This document shows positions 35,801 through 45,490 of a stretch of DNA of 64,000 nucleotides, piece after piece. The DNA comes from Akebia trifoliata (lineage: Eukaryota; Streptophyta; Magnoliopsida; Ranunculales; Lardizabalaceae). Each line of letters starts with the position of its first letter. The first letter of the stretch is position 1. Made by a program: the position numbers and the translations under genes. The stretch is from positions 16,136,922 through 16,200,921 of the forward strand of contig CM030711.1 of the NCBI GenBank assembly GCA_017979445.1, read 5' to 3'. The notes below the pieces were generated by a model. It made no database searches. It saw nothing but the letters and a program-made list of their open reading frames with translations, and was not told where the DNA came from.

Positions 35801-36455
35801 TCATCCTGCCAAACCCTACCAGAAGCCAAATGGGGTCCATGAGGATCATTCCGCCCAAAAGGGGGACTCATACATTACACTTACTGGGCACAGAGCCGGT
35901 GAAGCTGCTATTGTATATGAGCATGGGGCTGACATCGAAGCACTAATGCCGAAGCTCAGGCACTCTGATTACTACACAGAGCCTCGGATTCAAGAGCTGG
36001 CAGCGAAGGAGAGAGCTGAGCCGGGGTTCTGTCGCCGTGTGAAGGACTTTGTGGTTGGACGACATGGGTATGGTAGTATCAAGTTCGTGGGGGAGACAGA
36101 TGTTCGGCGTCTTGAGCTTGAGTCCCTTGTACAGTTCAACAACCGGGAGGTTATCGTGTACATGGATGAGAGCAAGAAGCCTCCTGTGGGGCAGGGTCTC
36201 AACAAGCCTGCCGAGGTGACTCTACTCAACATCAAATGCTTTGACAGGAAAACAGGCCAACAGTTCACAGAGGGGCCAAAGGTTGAGAAGTACAAGGAAA
36301 TGCTAATGAAGAAGGCTCGAGACCAAGGTGCTGAGTTTGTGTCGTATGATCCATTCAAAGGTGAATGGAAGTTCAAGGTAAACCACTTCAGTAAGTATTA
36401 TCTCGGAGATGAAGATGAAGTGGATTTGGATGTGCAGGTCCCATCAGTTTGCTGA
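26485..36455 (+). CDS. NUP98: Nucleoporin NUP98, complete
   Basis: Twelve coding exons join in consistent phase: 26485-26503, 27265-27564, 28813-29385, 29513-29740, 29829-30487, 30721-30808, 30912-30972, 31445-31583, 31719-31835, 31990-32167, 35282-35344 and 35764-36455. They total 3117 nt, or 1038 aa, about the length of Arabidopsis NUP98a. The N-terminus MFGSSNPFGQSS opens an FG-repeat region (residues ~1-650) interrupted by the RAE1-binding GLEBS segment in exon 4 ([20 protein letters not shown], residues ~340-375). Then come a basic linker ([20 protein letters not shown]), an acidic stretch ([15 protein letters not shown]) and the C-terminal autopeptidase domain ([20 protein letters not shown] on). 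That domain includes the [11 protein letters not shown] block and the HFSKYYLG cleavage site, with a short tail ending in VPSVC. The FG part forms the pore permeability mesh, and cleavage at HF/S anchors the protein in the pore in characterised homologues. As in Arabidopsis there is no NUP96 fusion. Intron 10 (3.1 kb) holds a MITE and an antisense LINE. Confidence 0.97.
26770..26865 (+). mobile_element. Short tRNA-like SINE relic in NUP98 intron 1
   Basis: The text GTGCCTCAGCGGTAAGACGC resembles a tRNA A box, and GTTGTGAGTTCGAAACTC a B box. The homologous intron of the broken copy lacks it. It is followed by CT and TA microsatellites (26857-26891). It is too short and imperfect for a tRNA gene, so a SINE head is the better reading. 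Confidence 0.5.
27626..27787. repeat. 81-bp tandem duplication in NUP98 intron 2
   Basis: Two adjacent, essentially identical 81-bp copies begin CTCCATTTAACTGACCCC at 27626 and 27707. Since 81 is a multiple of three, both strands show a repeated open peptide. The position is intronic and no function is implied. The near identity indicates a recent slippage or duplication event. Confidence 0.85.
32188..32354. mobile_element. Foldback MITE just after the exon 10 donor of NUP98
   Basis: A 167-bp element starts 20 nt after the exon 10 splice junction. Its arms pair: left AACTGACTTACTTTGACACT, right AGTGTCGAAGGAAGTCAGTT, plus inner GCTGATGTGGCAGTGT against ACACTGCCACATCAGC. The flanks TTTTCATTTTA (32177-32187) and TTTTCGTTTTA (32355-32365) are an 11-bp target duplication with one mismatch. 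It is the same family as the element at 25003. Confidence 0.82.
32482..33852 (-). mobile_element. 5'-truncated L1-type LINE in NUP98 intron 10, antisense
   Basis: The exact 15-bp target duplication CTTAGCAAAAGATAT lies at 32467-32481 and 33853-33867. The T-run on the left is the poly-A tail of a minus-strand copy. Minus-strand frames show [60 protein letters not shown] and the zinc-binding region [18 protein letters not shown] with [13 protein letters not shown]. It belongs to the same family as the LINE at 21271. Several frameshifts make it inactive. The gene's exons on either side are intact, so the intron tolerates it. Confidence 0.93.
33868..35281. other. Rest of NUP98 intron 10
   Basis: No gene is seen. 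It contains a CCACCACGACCACCACCATC/TCATCATCATC simple tract (34320-34378) and a CT/CA microsatellite (about 34938-34980). The intron ends at the acceptor CTCATTCAG before exon 11. Confidence 0.6.
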
Positions 36456-36867
36456 CTACCAAGTTAATTTAGGTGCTCTGAGCATGATGCGTCTTTCAGG
36501 AGAGAGTTCATATTGGGTTTGTATAGAAGTCAAAAGGATGGATGAAATGCGTATAGTCAAATGCTGGGTGCGTTAATTTGTGTGTCGGTATGAGTTGTGA
36601 TGATGTATTTTCTTCTTTGGATTTTGTTTGGGTCCATCTAGATGTTAATTGTTGCTTCTTTTCTTCTTGTTTTTTTGTTTCCAGTTTGGTTTTTCCTTAA
36701 GGAAGACGTGAGGGGCCAGCTGTTTTGAAAATGAAATTCCCATTTTGCAGTTGGTTTTAAATGAAAACGGTGTTCTAACTAAGAGTGTTACTGATGTTTG
36801 TTATTAGTTTCTCGAATTAAATCAATGACTTTTAGACCTATTGCTACGGTTACTTATTTGGACAGAA
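36456..36867 (+). other. NUP98 3' UTR and downstream flank
   Basis: Non-coding sequence after the NUP98 stop, with T-rich tracts typical of plant 3' UTRs. The exact poly-A site is not determinable from the sequence alone. No other feature is seen before the foldback element. Confidence 0.5.
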
Positions 36868-38400
36868 ATGCACTCACCAACAATTTCTCTAATAAATTTT
36901 TTAAAAATAATCTTGCTAAATTGTAACTTACTCCCTCCCAACATGTTATGCCATTGAAATTGAGAAATCTATTTTCTTTATGAGAATTTACTAAAAAAGC
37001 CTTTGGAATTTATCAAAGAGGTTCTAGATTTGAGGAATAATAGTGAATGTTGTAGATCTATGCACTCCTATTTGATTTAAGATCTATTGAAGATTTTTAC
37101 AAAAGGTTATCAATCTCTGCTTTATTTTTATTTTTTAAATTGTTTATATATTCTATCATCTTGATATATTTTTATTATCTATAGTTATATCATATACAAA
37201 TGGAAAATGGTAGCAAAAGAAATTAGGGAAAATAACTTAAAAGGATCCTGGTAGAAGTGTTTTTTTTCTACATAATCCCGATGTTTTGGATGGGCTCTTA
37301 GTAGTTCATTTAGTAAACTTTTCTTCCTTAACAGTCCTTGGACTTCTTCTCCCACATTTCTCATGATTAAATGCCTTACTGTTCGAACTCATTATTTTCA
37401 TAAATAAAGAAATATATATGAATTTTTGGAATCTCAATCGAGTTTCAAAGACTCCATTCCATCGGAAGGGGTTTAAGAAGGAAGAAGAAGCCATTTTCCA
37501 AAAAAAAAATTCAAATATTTTGAAGATATATGTAAAAAATTAGGACTTTTTCACTTGTTTAGATGATTTCAACCCAAAAAATCCATTCTTGATCGATTTT
37601 TTTTTTTACTGTTAAAATTGTTTTTTGATAAAGAATTGTTCTTTTGGGTTGAAATCATCTAAACAAGTTGCTATCTCAAGTTTTTAGTTGATCTTTCCGT
37701 GTAATTTAGTCGAACAAACTTGAAAATTGAAAATGAGTGGATTCTACCAGTGTTGATTTCACCACTTTCTATTTTTAAAGTGATGAACTTAATAGTAATT
37801 AAAAAGCGTCGAGTTACGATGGTAAATAAATAGTGGTGAACTCAATAGTAAATGGTGATGAGCTCAAAAGCAAAAATTGTGAACTTGACACTAAATAAAA
37901 AAAAAACTTTGAGTTCGACAATAAATAAAAAGTGGTGAATTTGACAAAAAATAAAAAAGCGGTGAGTTCGTCAATAACGAGGAGCCATTAAGAAAAAAAA
38001 GGTTTACTAAATGTCCTATCAAGTTACTTTGCAAAACTTAGAGATTGTTTAGAAATAAATCCCATAGTTAGGGTCCTTTGTGTAATTTTCTCAAAAAATT
38101 ATTGATTTCACAAAAAAATTATAATTTTGTTCATAAAATTTACCCATTGTCGAACCTTGATGAAATTGTCTAACAAAAGTTTCTTTAAGTGAAAATTTCA
38201 TCAGATCAAATTTGTTTGCTACCATTTTCAATTTATATAACTATGGACAAGAAATGTATGAAGATTAGAAAAATTAATAAATTATTATGAAAATCTTCAA
38301 TACACCATGGATCGAATATGAGAGTACGTAGATCTACAAAGTTCACTATTGTTCCTCAAATCTATAGCCTCTTTGGTGAACTCTACTACACTATTGTTCC
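36868..38400. mobile_element. Long foldback element with internal minisatellite
   Basis: Left sequence around 37009-37215 is the inverse of right sequence around 38205-38395. For example TAGATTTGAGGAATAATAGT on the left pairs with ACTATTGTTCCTCAAATCTA on the right, and AAATGGAAAATGGTAGCAAA pairs with TTTGCTACCATTTTCAATTT. A smaller perfect hairpin sits inside (37553-37579 against 37641-37668, TTTAGATGATTTCAACCC). A third, partial copy of the left arm lies inverted at 54096-54290. No transposase ORF is present. This is probably a non-autonomous DNA element. Its outer end and target duplication were not resolved. Confidence 0.7.
37775..37985. repeat. Imperfect ~30-bp minisatellite
   Basis: A run of degenerate units on the pattern GTGAACTTGACA-CTAAATAAAAA (also GTGAACTCAATAGTAAAT and GTGAGTTCGTCAATAA) is repeated about six to seven times between the arms of the foldback element. 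It is non-coding. Confidence 0.65.
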
Positions 38401-39014
38401 TTCATTGAGATTCAATTTAATTTTAGAATTGATTTTGGTCCACGAAATTTTCTTGGTTGGTTATAATGGAGGAAATATATGGTCCAGTGGAGGTGAACCG
38501 AATTTTGTTCACATGGTTGATCGATGATCTCACCTAGTTTTTGCGTCATTTGTGGGTATCAGTCCACTTCACCAGCTAGTCAGTCGTCCTCGACCACTTT
38601 TTAATTGGAAATTAGGCCTCTTTTCAAAATTAGTTATTTATTGAAAGAGGCCCATTGGTCTATCTTGCTTATTTATACCCATTTTTAGATTTTGTATTAT
38701 TGGGATTTTAAGTCAGTTTGTTTGTTTTGTAAAAAATGTTGGAGGAGTAATTTGATAAGTTTTATTTTGTTGCTTATTTATTATTTATTTTTTAATTAAA
38801 AAAATCAATTTTTAGAAATAGTGGTTGCAAACGAGCTTCTGATTCTAGATTGTAGAACTAATTTTTAGAAAGAGTCGTGTTGGAGTGACCTCAAGGTTGG
38901 ACCTCATATCGCACATCTTGACGTGAAAGTGGATAGAAATCATAGATGTTTTTTCACTTATATCTTAATGAAAATCATCTATGGTTCCTATATACTTTCA
39001 TGTCAAAGTGTGAG
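38401..39014. other. Intergenic DNA, nothing recognised
   Basis: AT-rich DNA without a supported gene. The frame at 38318-38527 overlaps the foldback arm and is not considered coding. Confidence 0.4.
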
Positions 39015-39355
39015 GTAAATATTTTAATGTTTATAAAAAATAATCTATTTTTTCAAAAGAAAAGTTAAGTCGTTGGACAGTCCAGCATTTTAGTAACTCG
39101 CTGGACTGTCCAACGTTTTAAATGAACGCTAAATTGCTGGGGTGTTAAAACAGGCTATTAAAACGCTGGAAAGTGCAGCTTTTTAAGCTTTCAAAGGGCA
39201 TTTTTGGTAAAGCAATGTATTTTTACACATTAAAACTCTGAGCAGCCCAGTGAGTTACTAAAACGCTGGACTGTCCAACAACTTAATTCGTTTTTGGTAA
39301 TTTTTGAAAAAATAGATTTTTTTTGTTGTTGTTGTAAATATTAAGATATTTAACC
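39015..39355. mobile_element. Foldback MITE
   Basis: About 340 bp with long imperfect inverted arms. Left GTCGTTGGACAGTCCAGCAT followed by TTTAGTAACTCGCTGG pairs with right CCCAGTGAGTTACTAAAACG followed by CTGGACTGTCCAACAACTT. The outer arms share AATCTATTTTTTCAAAA and its complement. The ends read TAAATATTTTAATGTTTA and TAAATATTAAGATATTTA. Similar end text recurs near 52600-52640. Confidence 0.72.
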
Positions 39356-40315
39356 CTTTTTTGTAACTTTCCCTTTTTTTGTTGGAAAAATATTTAGACT
39401 TGAGTGATACTGTTATTTTAGCAATTTCGGTAAATTAATGGCTGTTTGTGTCTGTTATTTCCATTACTTTGTTCAAATTTCGAACAAGATTTCAAAAAAT
39501 TTCATTTTGAAACATGTTATTTCAAAATGTTTTAAATAAAAAGTTTGAGCCCCATAATTCTATGTCACCATTACCACTTACCTCAGGTGATGGAAGATCA
39601 GAGGAGAGATTGTCATCCTCATCTTCAAAGCCTTATCCCACAGATTTGGGGTCTTGGGTAAATGGATCTTGTTCCTCCATTCCACTCAGTCTAGAGTCCC
39701 ACCCTTTCAATGCCCATAGGTAATAATGTAAATTCTCTCATATTCTGAAATTCTAGTACACTTAAACATTGCGAGGCTTTATGTTTCGTATCATAGAAGA
39801 ATGTTTGACTATTCTTTGCATTGCACATGTCATTTTGTTTATTGTAAGTTCTTCGAAATTTGGCTGTCACCATAGAGATTAAATAAGCATTATGTTCAAG
39901 ATATCCATACCAATAATTGCAAAATCTAGCTATATGTATATAGAGGTCGTTTGTGATAATACATGGTTTTTCTAATGCTTCATTGTTTTTTTTTTTTTTT
40001 TTGGATAGATACATCTCTCCAGGTTGGTATTTCATATTTCTATTAATGGAGAATGATGAAGAAATCACGAAACATTTTATTGCTTCTTAGATACAAATTC
40101 TGTCTCTAATGCTTTTATTTTTCTATACTGGAGCTTTATTGACTTTCCACTTTATGCCTTCCATTTCGAATTGTTATTCTCCAGCACTGCTGCACGTAAA
40201 GTTCATGCATCATGTATGAACATAGTGTTAACTTGTTTTTTGTTTCCTACATTTTACGGTTTGTTAAAGACATTAGTACCGTCTGCTCGCATTTCCTTGT
40301 TTATGTTTCCTGCAG
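39356..40315. other. Flank of the REVEILLE-like pseudogene
   Basis: An open stretch at 39556-39720 (MSPLPLTSGDGRSEERLSSS on) ends next to a GTAATA. It could be a relic first exon, but it lacks any MYB-domain residues, so I do not assign it. The MYB helices that should precede IRNHAQKYF were not found here. Confidence 0.3.
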
Positions 40316-41159
40316 ATAAGGAATCATGCACAGAAATACTTTTTGAAGGTTCAAAAGACCGGTGCAATAGCACATGTCCCTCCTCCTCGCCCCAAACGCA
40401 AAACTTCTCATGCTATCCACAGAAGGCAACTAAAAATGATTAGTTAGTTTTAATAGCTAGGCTAATATGTTTATGTTGTGGAACTTGAAGTGAATGAGAT
40501 CGATTTCTGACATCGTCACATGTTACTTTTGGACTAATTGGCAGCTTTAATGCCACTGCAAGCACCCTTGGCTACTTCTCCGTCTACACTGAGTTACCTT
40601 TTTCCTGGAGATTCCTCGTGGGATGGCATATCTATGATTATGAATACTGCATCAAATGGAAACATGCTATCCCAAGAGGAATACACCAATCTTCAAACAG
40701 TTGAAGGCATCCATATCTTATATGCATTTTTTTGAATATGTTGATCCCGATGATAAAGTTGTTCTTTTAAAATTTAGATTAGATGGGATTCACAAAATAA
40801 ATTTCAAGATTTATGGGAACTGCCCTTATTATGTCTTACAATGCCACTGATTCAGCTGATAGTGCACTGGAAGGAGTAGCAAGGACTGGTAACGACATCT
40901 TTAATGGAACTGGAAGCTCGAGTAAAACATTACGGACTAGTGACGTACCAAAGCTAGGTTCTTTACTTCATGGTACTCGTCTTAATGACTGTAAATTCAT
41001 TCATTCTCAAATATTGCCAAAAGCTAAATATATGGCATAGTCTTTATGGTTGTATCTTGCACTTTAATTACTCACTTGCATGCTAATACGTCTGTTTCAT
41101 ATGCATTTTCCTAAGGGTCTTGTTTGAAAATGTGTTTCACTGTGGAACTCACTATTCAA

Positions 41160-41190
41160 CAACAACAACAACAACACACACACACACAAA
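41160..41190. repeat. CAA/CA microsatellite
   Basis: A run of ACAACAACAACAACA followed by CACACACACACA in the third intron of the REVEILLE-like pseudogene. A CT repeat also occurs at about 41533-41554. Confidence 0.8.
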
Positions 41191-41979
41191 CAAAACATAG
41201 AACGTCCACATTTTATTCTTTAGCTGTTGATTTTGTTTAATTTATTGAAGGTAATATCGATGTCAGAAAAATGTGGGGTACACAAATCAGGCTCAGCAGC
41301 TTGGTCACCTTGAGATGTGCACCAATATTGATTACAATTAGAACACATATCAAAAAATGTGTTGGATTTATCATTAGTAAATAATCAAATAAAAATGAAA
41401 ATTACAGAAAATAAAAGGAAAGGAAAGAGAGCATATATTCATTGTTCACCGTTGGATTCACTCAAATAGTTGTCTATGAAGGTCTATCGATCAGACTGAT
41501 GACCACTATCATGAAGGTAAAAATTACAGCATGTTCTCTCTCTCTCTCTCTCTCGCATTCTTTATCCGCTTATCAACTTTACTTTGTTCTTCTCTCTTCC
41601 CACAAGGAAACAGCTCAAGAGAAGTTTCCCTACATCAAGTTGCTTCCCTTTGTACAATCAAATTTTTTATGTGTTTAGGTGTCTCTTGTGTAACTTGAAG
41701 TGTCCTAACTAATTAACATTTGTTTAATGTGAAAGCCATGTGTGTTTTGCACAAATCCTTGCTAGAGTGTAGTAACCTAAATGGAAGTAGTCCATTCGAG
41801 AGTCAGTTTATAATGTTTATGGTGCATGAGAGGTTTATTGGATGGTTTGGACACTAGTGAGTCCAAAAAAGGTTTCTTTGTTATTTATAGAGAATGTGAA
41901 TGAATTTTATTCATTACCATCAAAGCCTTATCTAAAAAATTTGAGGTCAGATGAACAAAAGTTCTGCTAGTCAATTCGT

Positions 41980-43435
41980 TCTAAAACCATATCCTTTTGT
42001 TAATTCAATTGTATTCATATCTATGTCAATCCAAGTTCTTTTTTGCCGTCTTCTTACTCTTTTAAAATCTTCTACTTGGGTGTTCATTTTAACCATATTT
42101 ATAATCAACCATCATTGCACATAACCAAACCGTCTCTATTGACTTTCAGTTCTTTTATCCCTTGTTGGGACAATTACATTTTCATGGATGCGTTCACTTT
42201 TAAATATACTTAGATTTTCTCCTCATCTATCTTAGCATCTCATTTCTACTATGCTCTCAATCTATGAATATGTTGTTTCTTGATTGCCCAACATTCATAA
42301 TCACATCAGTCGTATAATTATTATTTTTTAGTTTGGTTGGGATGCAACGATGATATATGACCATAGACTGAAGCCTCCATTCTTATGGATAAGGAACCTG
42401 ATTGAAAAAAATGGTCACTTCAGATAATAAGTTTGATGCTCTGATAATTCATGCAGTTGCATACTCATTTTTTTCTTATATATGGGTACTACGCAAAATT
42501 CTTCTCCATCCTCCGACATTTTTTAGTCTTCATAATATTATCTATAACTTTGTTAAGTAATGTAGTCAAATACATCCCATGCCATTTCCATACTTCTATT
42601 TTAATGTCATTTGGTCCTAAATTCACACTTGTCTCCATCTTTGTTAGTGTTGTTTTCACATTTGATAACTATAATTATACATGAGTGTTTGTGTTCTTTA
42701 GTCTCCCATATTTCTCCTCCTGGTCCAAAGTTTCTAGTGTGGTCTGCATTTAATGATTTTTGAAAATATCCACCTCTGAATTTCTTTAATCTCTTCACTT
42801 TTTACCAAGACACTTATACTTGCCTTTAATGCATCTAATATGATTTAAGTCTTGTATTTTTCTTTCTCTAATTCATTCCAGCTTGTATACATCTTTCTCA
42901 ATCTCTTAATTTCCCAACTTGTTATCTAGAATTTTAGATTACACACATATGTATTCATCTTTAGTAGTGTTGTTTCACTTCTAATATGCCAATTGTACAG
43001 AAGTATTTGTGCTCTTTGGTCTCCCATATGTCTCCTCCTAGTCCAAAGGTCCCTCATGTTGGTCATTATTTAATGATTTTCTGAAATAACTCCCTCCACA
43101 TTTCTTCATTCTCTTCATTTTTTTTACCAAGGTTGTTTTCTCCACCTTTAATACATTAAACATGATCTAAGTTTTTCTTTCTTTAATTCATTCCAGCAGC
43201 AGCATGCATACATCTTGTTATGTAGATAGATCATCATCATATTCTTTATATTTAGCTTCACTTACTACTTTTTTTGTTTGTTTGTTTTTTTTAGCATTTT
43301 ATATCTTGTTTGGTTTTCTTTGTTCCTCGTCATTTTTCAAGCGTTATATATGCTTTTTTCTCTAAGGAGCTTTTGAACATCATTATTCCACCACCAAGTG
43401 TCCTTATCTGTGTGATTTTCTCATGGATTCTTGAA
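41980..43435 (-). mobile_element. Decayed RTE/L1-like LINE ORF2 fragment
   Basis: Reading the minus strand with stops and shifts gives, in order, KDTWWWNNDVQKLLREK (43430 region), a KERKT-x-x-x-x-VKCIK-like stretch with a GYFRKSLN-like segment near 43050-43180, and further C-terminal pieces at 42000-42300. These pieces resemble NEMLRWMRRKSK and a KTWIDI stretch. The same order (DTWWWNEDVQ ... RERKTRDLNQVKCIKD ... WIDTI) is that of a common plant non-LTR reverse transcriptase. A ~310-bp segment is repeated within it (about 42640-42900 and 42960-43210, shared GGTCTCCCATATGTCTCCTC-type text). It is old and inactive. Borders are approximate. Confidence 0.6.
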
Positions 43436-43735
43436 GATTTCTTTGTTGAGCAAAGTAATTAATAGTTTTTGGAAATAGGATGACTATGGATATAATAACA
43501 AATTCTCCTCAAATGCGTCTCTTTCCTGCTTTCCTTTTGCATACCTGTTTATCATGAATAGACTATAAAATCAGCCATTTTCTCTTGTCAAAGTTGGTTG
43601 GCTGCCGTTGTGTCTATACTTCTAGGCATAACAGACTTTGCTCAAGTATATAGCTTCATTGGGAGTGTCTTCGATCCAGACACAAAAGGTCATTTGCAGA
43701 AGCTGAAGGAGATGGAACCCATCAATAATGAAACT

Positions 43736-45180
43736 GTGAGTTTTTCATAACTTATTTCGATCATTATGATCTAATATGTTTCATAGCTTTGGGGGGATAA
43801 TGTCAATGATGAATAATTCATACTTGGATAGCAAAAGAATCACTAGATATGTGGATGTAATTGCCTTTGTGGTCGAATTGACAAAAGGAGTTCATACGAC
43901 CTAGTCTTTTTGTGGCCAATGGTTAATCTACTTGAAATTGAAAGAATTGGCTGGACTTCGACCTCATAGTATGCCAGTACTTTCTGGAGTTGCCTAGCTA
44001 GAAATTAAAAGGATTTGCAAATTATGATTTCTTTCTGAGAATCTGAGAACATTGTAGGCAAGCATTTGGAGGACATGCCTACCTACAACATAAAAAAGGG
44101 TTCCAACTTATCTCTCTCTCATTTGCACTTCTTTTACATTTTTCCCAATATAACTGCACTTCCAAATTTATTGTTTTACTTTCCAGATTTATTTGCATTT
44201 GGGCTTGGTTATGGCAAGTCTTGATAATGATGTGAATAATTAAAAGAGTGAATGATTGAAGTTCAAATTGACTTTCTTTAGGATCTCGACTCTTCTGTGA
44301 GGACACTTAATAATTTTAATGTGATTTGCTCCTGAGTGCAAAATTGTATAAAACGAAATGGCATATTGAATTTCAATCAATCTAATGAATTTCAATTAAT
44401 TTGAAACATAGGGTTTCTCAAATATTTACAACAATATAGGGTTTTAATCTAAATAACCTCTGTCTTTCATGAAAGACTGAAGTCAAGTGCGTGGCTTCGT
44501 TGAATACAGCAGCTGCAACGCCTTGTTTATTTCAGAAAAGTATTGTTTTTTTTCTAGATTTCTATTTTTTTGGGTTTAGGATTTTATATGAACCTAATCA
44601 TAATTATAAACAACTACTGAAATTGTTTGAAGTGCTTAATATTTTGTAATTTTGAGATTATAATTTGAGGCAAACCTTGGTGATGTTTAAAGAGTGTGTT
44701 TTAATCTTAAATAGGGGTGTCAATAGCAGCTCCTCTTTTTTTTGGTGTTTCTAAACAAGATCTTCAAAAGAGTTTTATCCCCTATAGTTCATGGTTAGGT
44801 AAGATATGGTCTTGTTCAACTCATATAGTTCGATCGGTCAATACAAATTTCCATGTAACTTCCTAGTCTTGACCCTCCCATAGCTTCTCTGATGGGTTTC
44901 ATGCTGCTTTGAGTGAGTTTAGTTTTGTCATCTGTGCCATTTAGTATCCAAGTGCATGCAAGCTACAAAGAATGTAGTTCAACCCAAACCAAACTTATTG
45001 CTTAGAATGAATATAAGAAATCTATAAGAAACATAGTACCTAGTCCATGATACAAATGTTTGTTCATCCTTAAAAGAGATTTGATCTCATTGCCTATCAT
45101 TGTTCCATTATTCGCAGAATCTTTTCTTTCTATTTAAAAAAAATTGGCAAAAACAAAAGACTTCACGCGAAGAGAGAATA
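43736..45180. other. Intergenic DNA with one dispersed repeat
   Basis: No gene is supported. The segment at about 44555-44745 (GGGTTTAGGATTTTATATGA on) is repeated at about 51318-51550 (GGGTTTAGGATTTTGTATGA on), both ending near a GGTGTC-AATAGCAGCTC-like motif. It is therefore a dispersed repeat of unknown class flanking MED4 on both sides. Confidence 0.5.
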
Positions 45181-45490
45181 ATGTTGTGGGACCCTAACAC
45201 CTTAAGCGTTTTGTTAATTTAAAGGAACAAAAAAGAACATTTGAAGGGAAAGAGCAATCTCTTCAAGAGACGATCAACGACATATTAGGATTATTATTCG
45301 TTTTTGGGGAGAAAAAAAAAAACCCTTGAAGAAGACGAGTGGGGAAATACGACGACGTAAGTGTTACTTGGGAGAATCAGCGACTTCATCCAAGTTCTTC
45401 TCTCTCTCTTCCTTCTTCTTCTCTCCCCCTTTCCTTTTCCCTTTTCTTCTCTGTTTTCCAGAAAACCATCGAAACTGTGTGCGGTTCAAA
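45181..45490 (+). promoter_or_regulatory. MED4 5' leader and proximal promoter
   Basis: A CT-rich leader (45395-45450) precedes the chosen start, as is common for plant housekeeping genes. An in-frame ATG at 45326 would add 55 residues of low-complexity SLSSFFFS-type sequence. This is unlike the family N-terminus, so it is treated as leader. Confidence 0.45.

Larger units (their letters stand above)
40316..43735 (+). pseudogene. REVEILLE (RVE8/RVE6-like) MYB transcription factor pseudogene
   Basis: Four exon relics in matching phase: 40316-40438 ([32 protein letters not shown]), 40545-40706 (ALMPLQAPLATSPSTLSYLF), 40856-40972 (GSSSKTLRTSDVPKLGSLLH) and 43626-43735 ([34 protein letters not shown]). 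These match the SHAQKYF end of the MYB repeat and the C-terminal conserved block of RVE8-clade clock factors, which bind evening elements in the nucleus. Lesions: a 1-nt deletion between SH and YPQKATKN, the first donor GT changed to AT (40439), the second donor GT changed to GC (40707), no N-terminal MYB exon found, and no last exon (VLLLMRNL-type) downstream. The third intron is 2.65 kb and holds an old antisense LINE. The normal product cannot be made. Confidence 0.85.

Noticed and set aside
35990..36376. Minus-strand ORF over the NUP98 autopeptidase exon
   Set aside because: Antisense shadow of a well-conserved coding exon.
45326..45490. Longer start for MED4 at 45326
   Set aside because: The added 55 residues are a translated CT-rich leader, and the family N-terminus starts at 45491.
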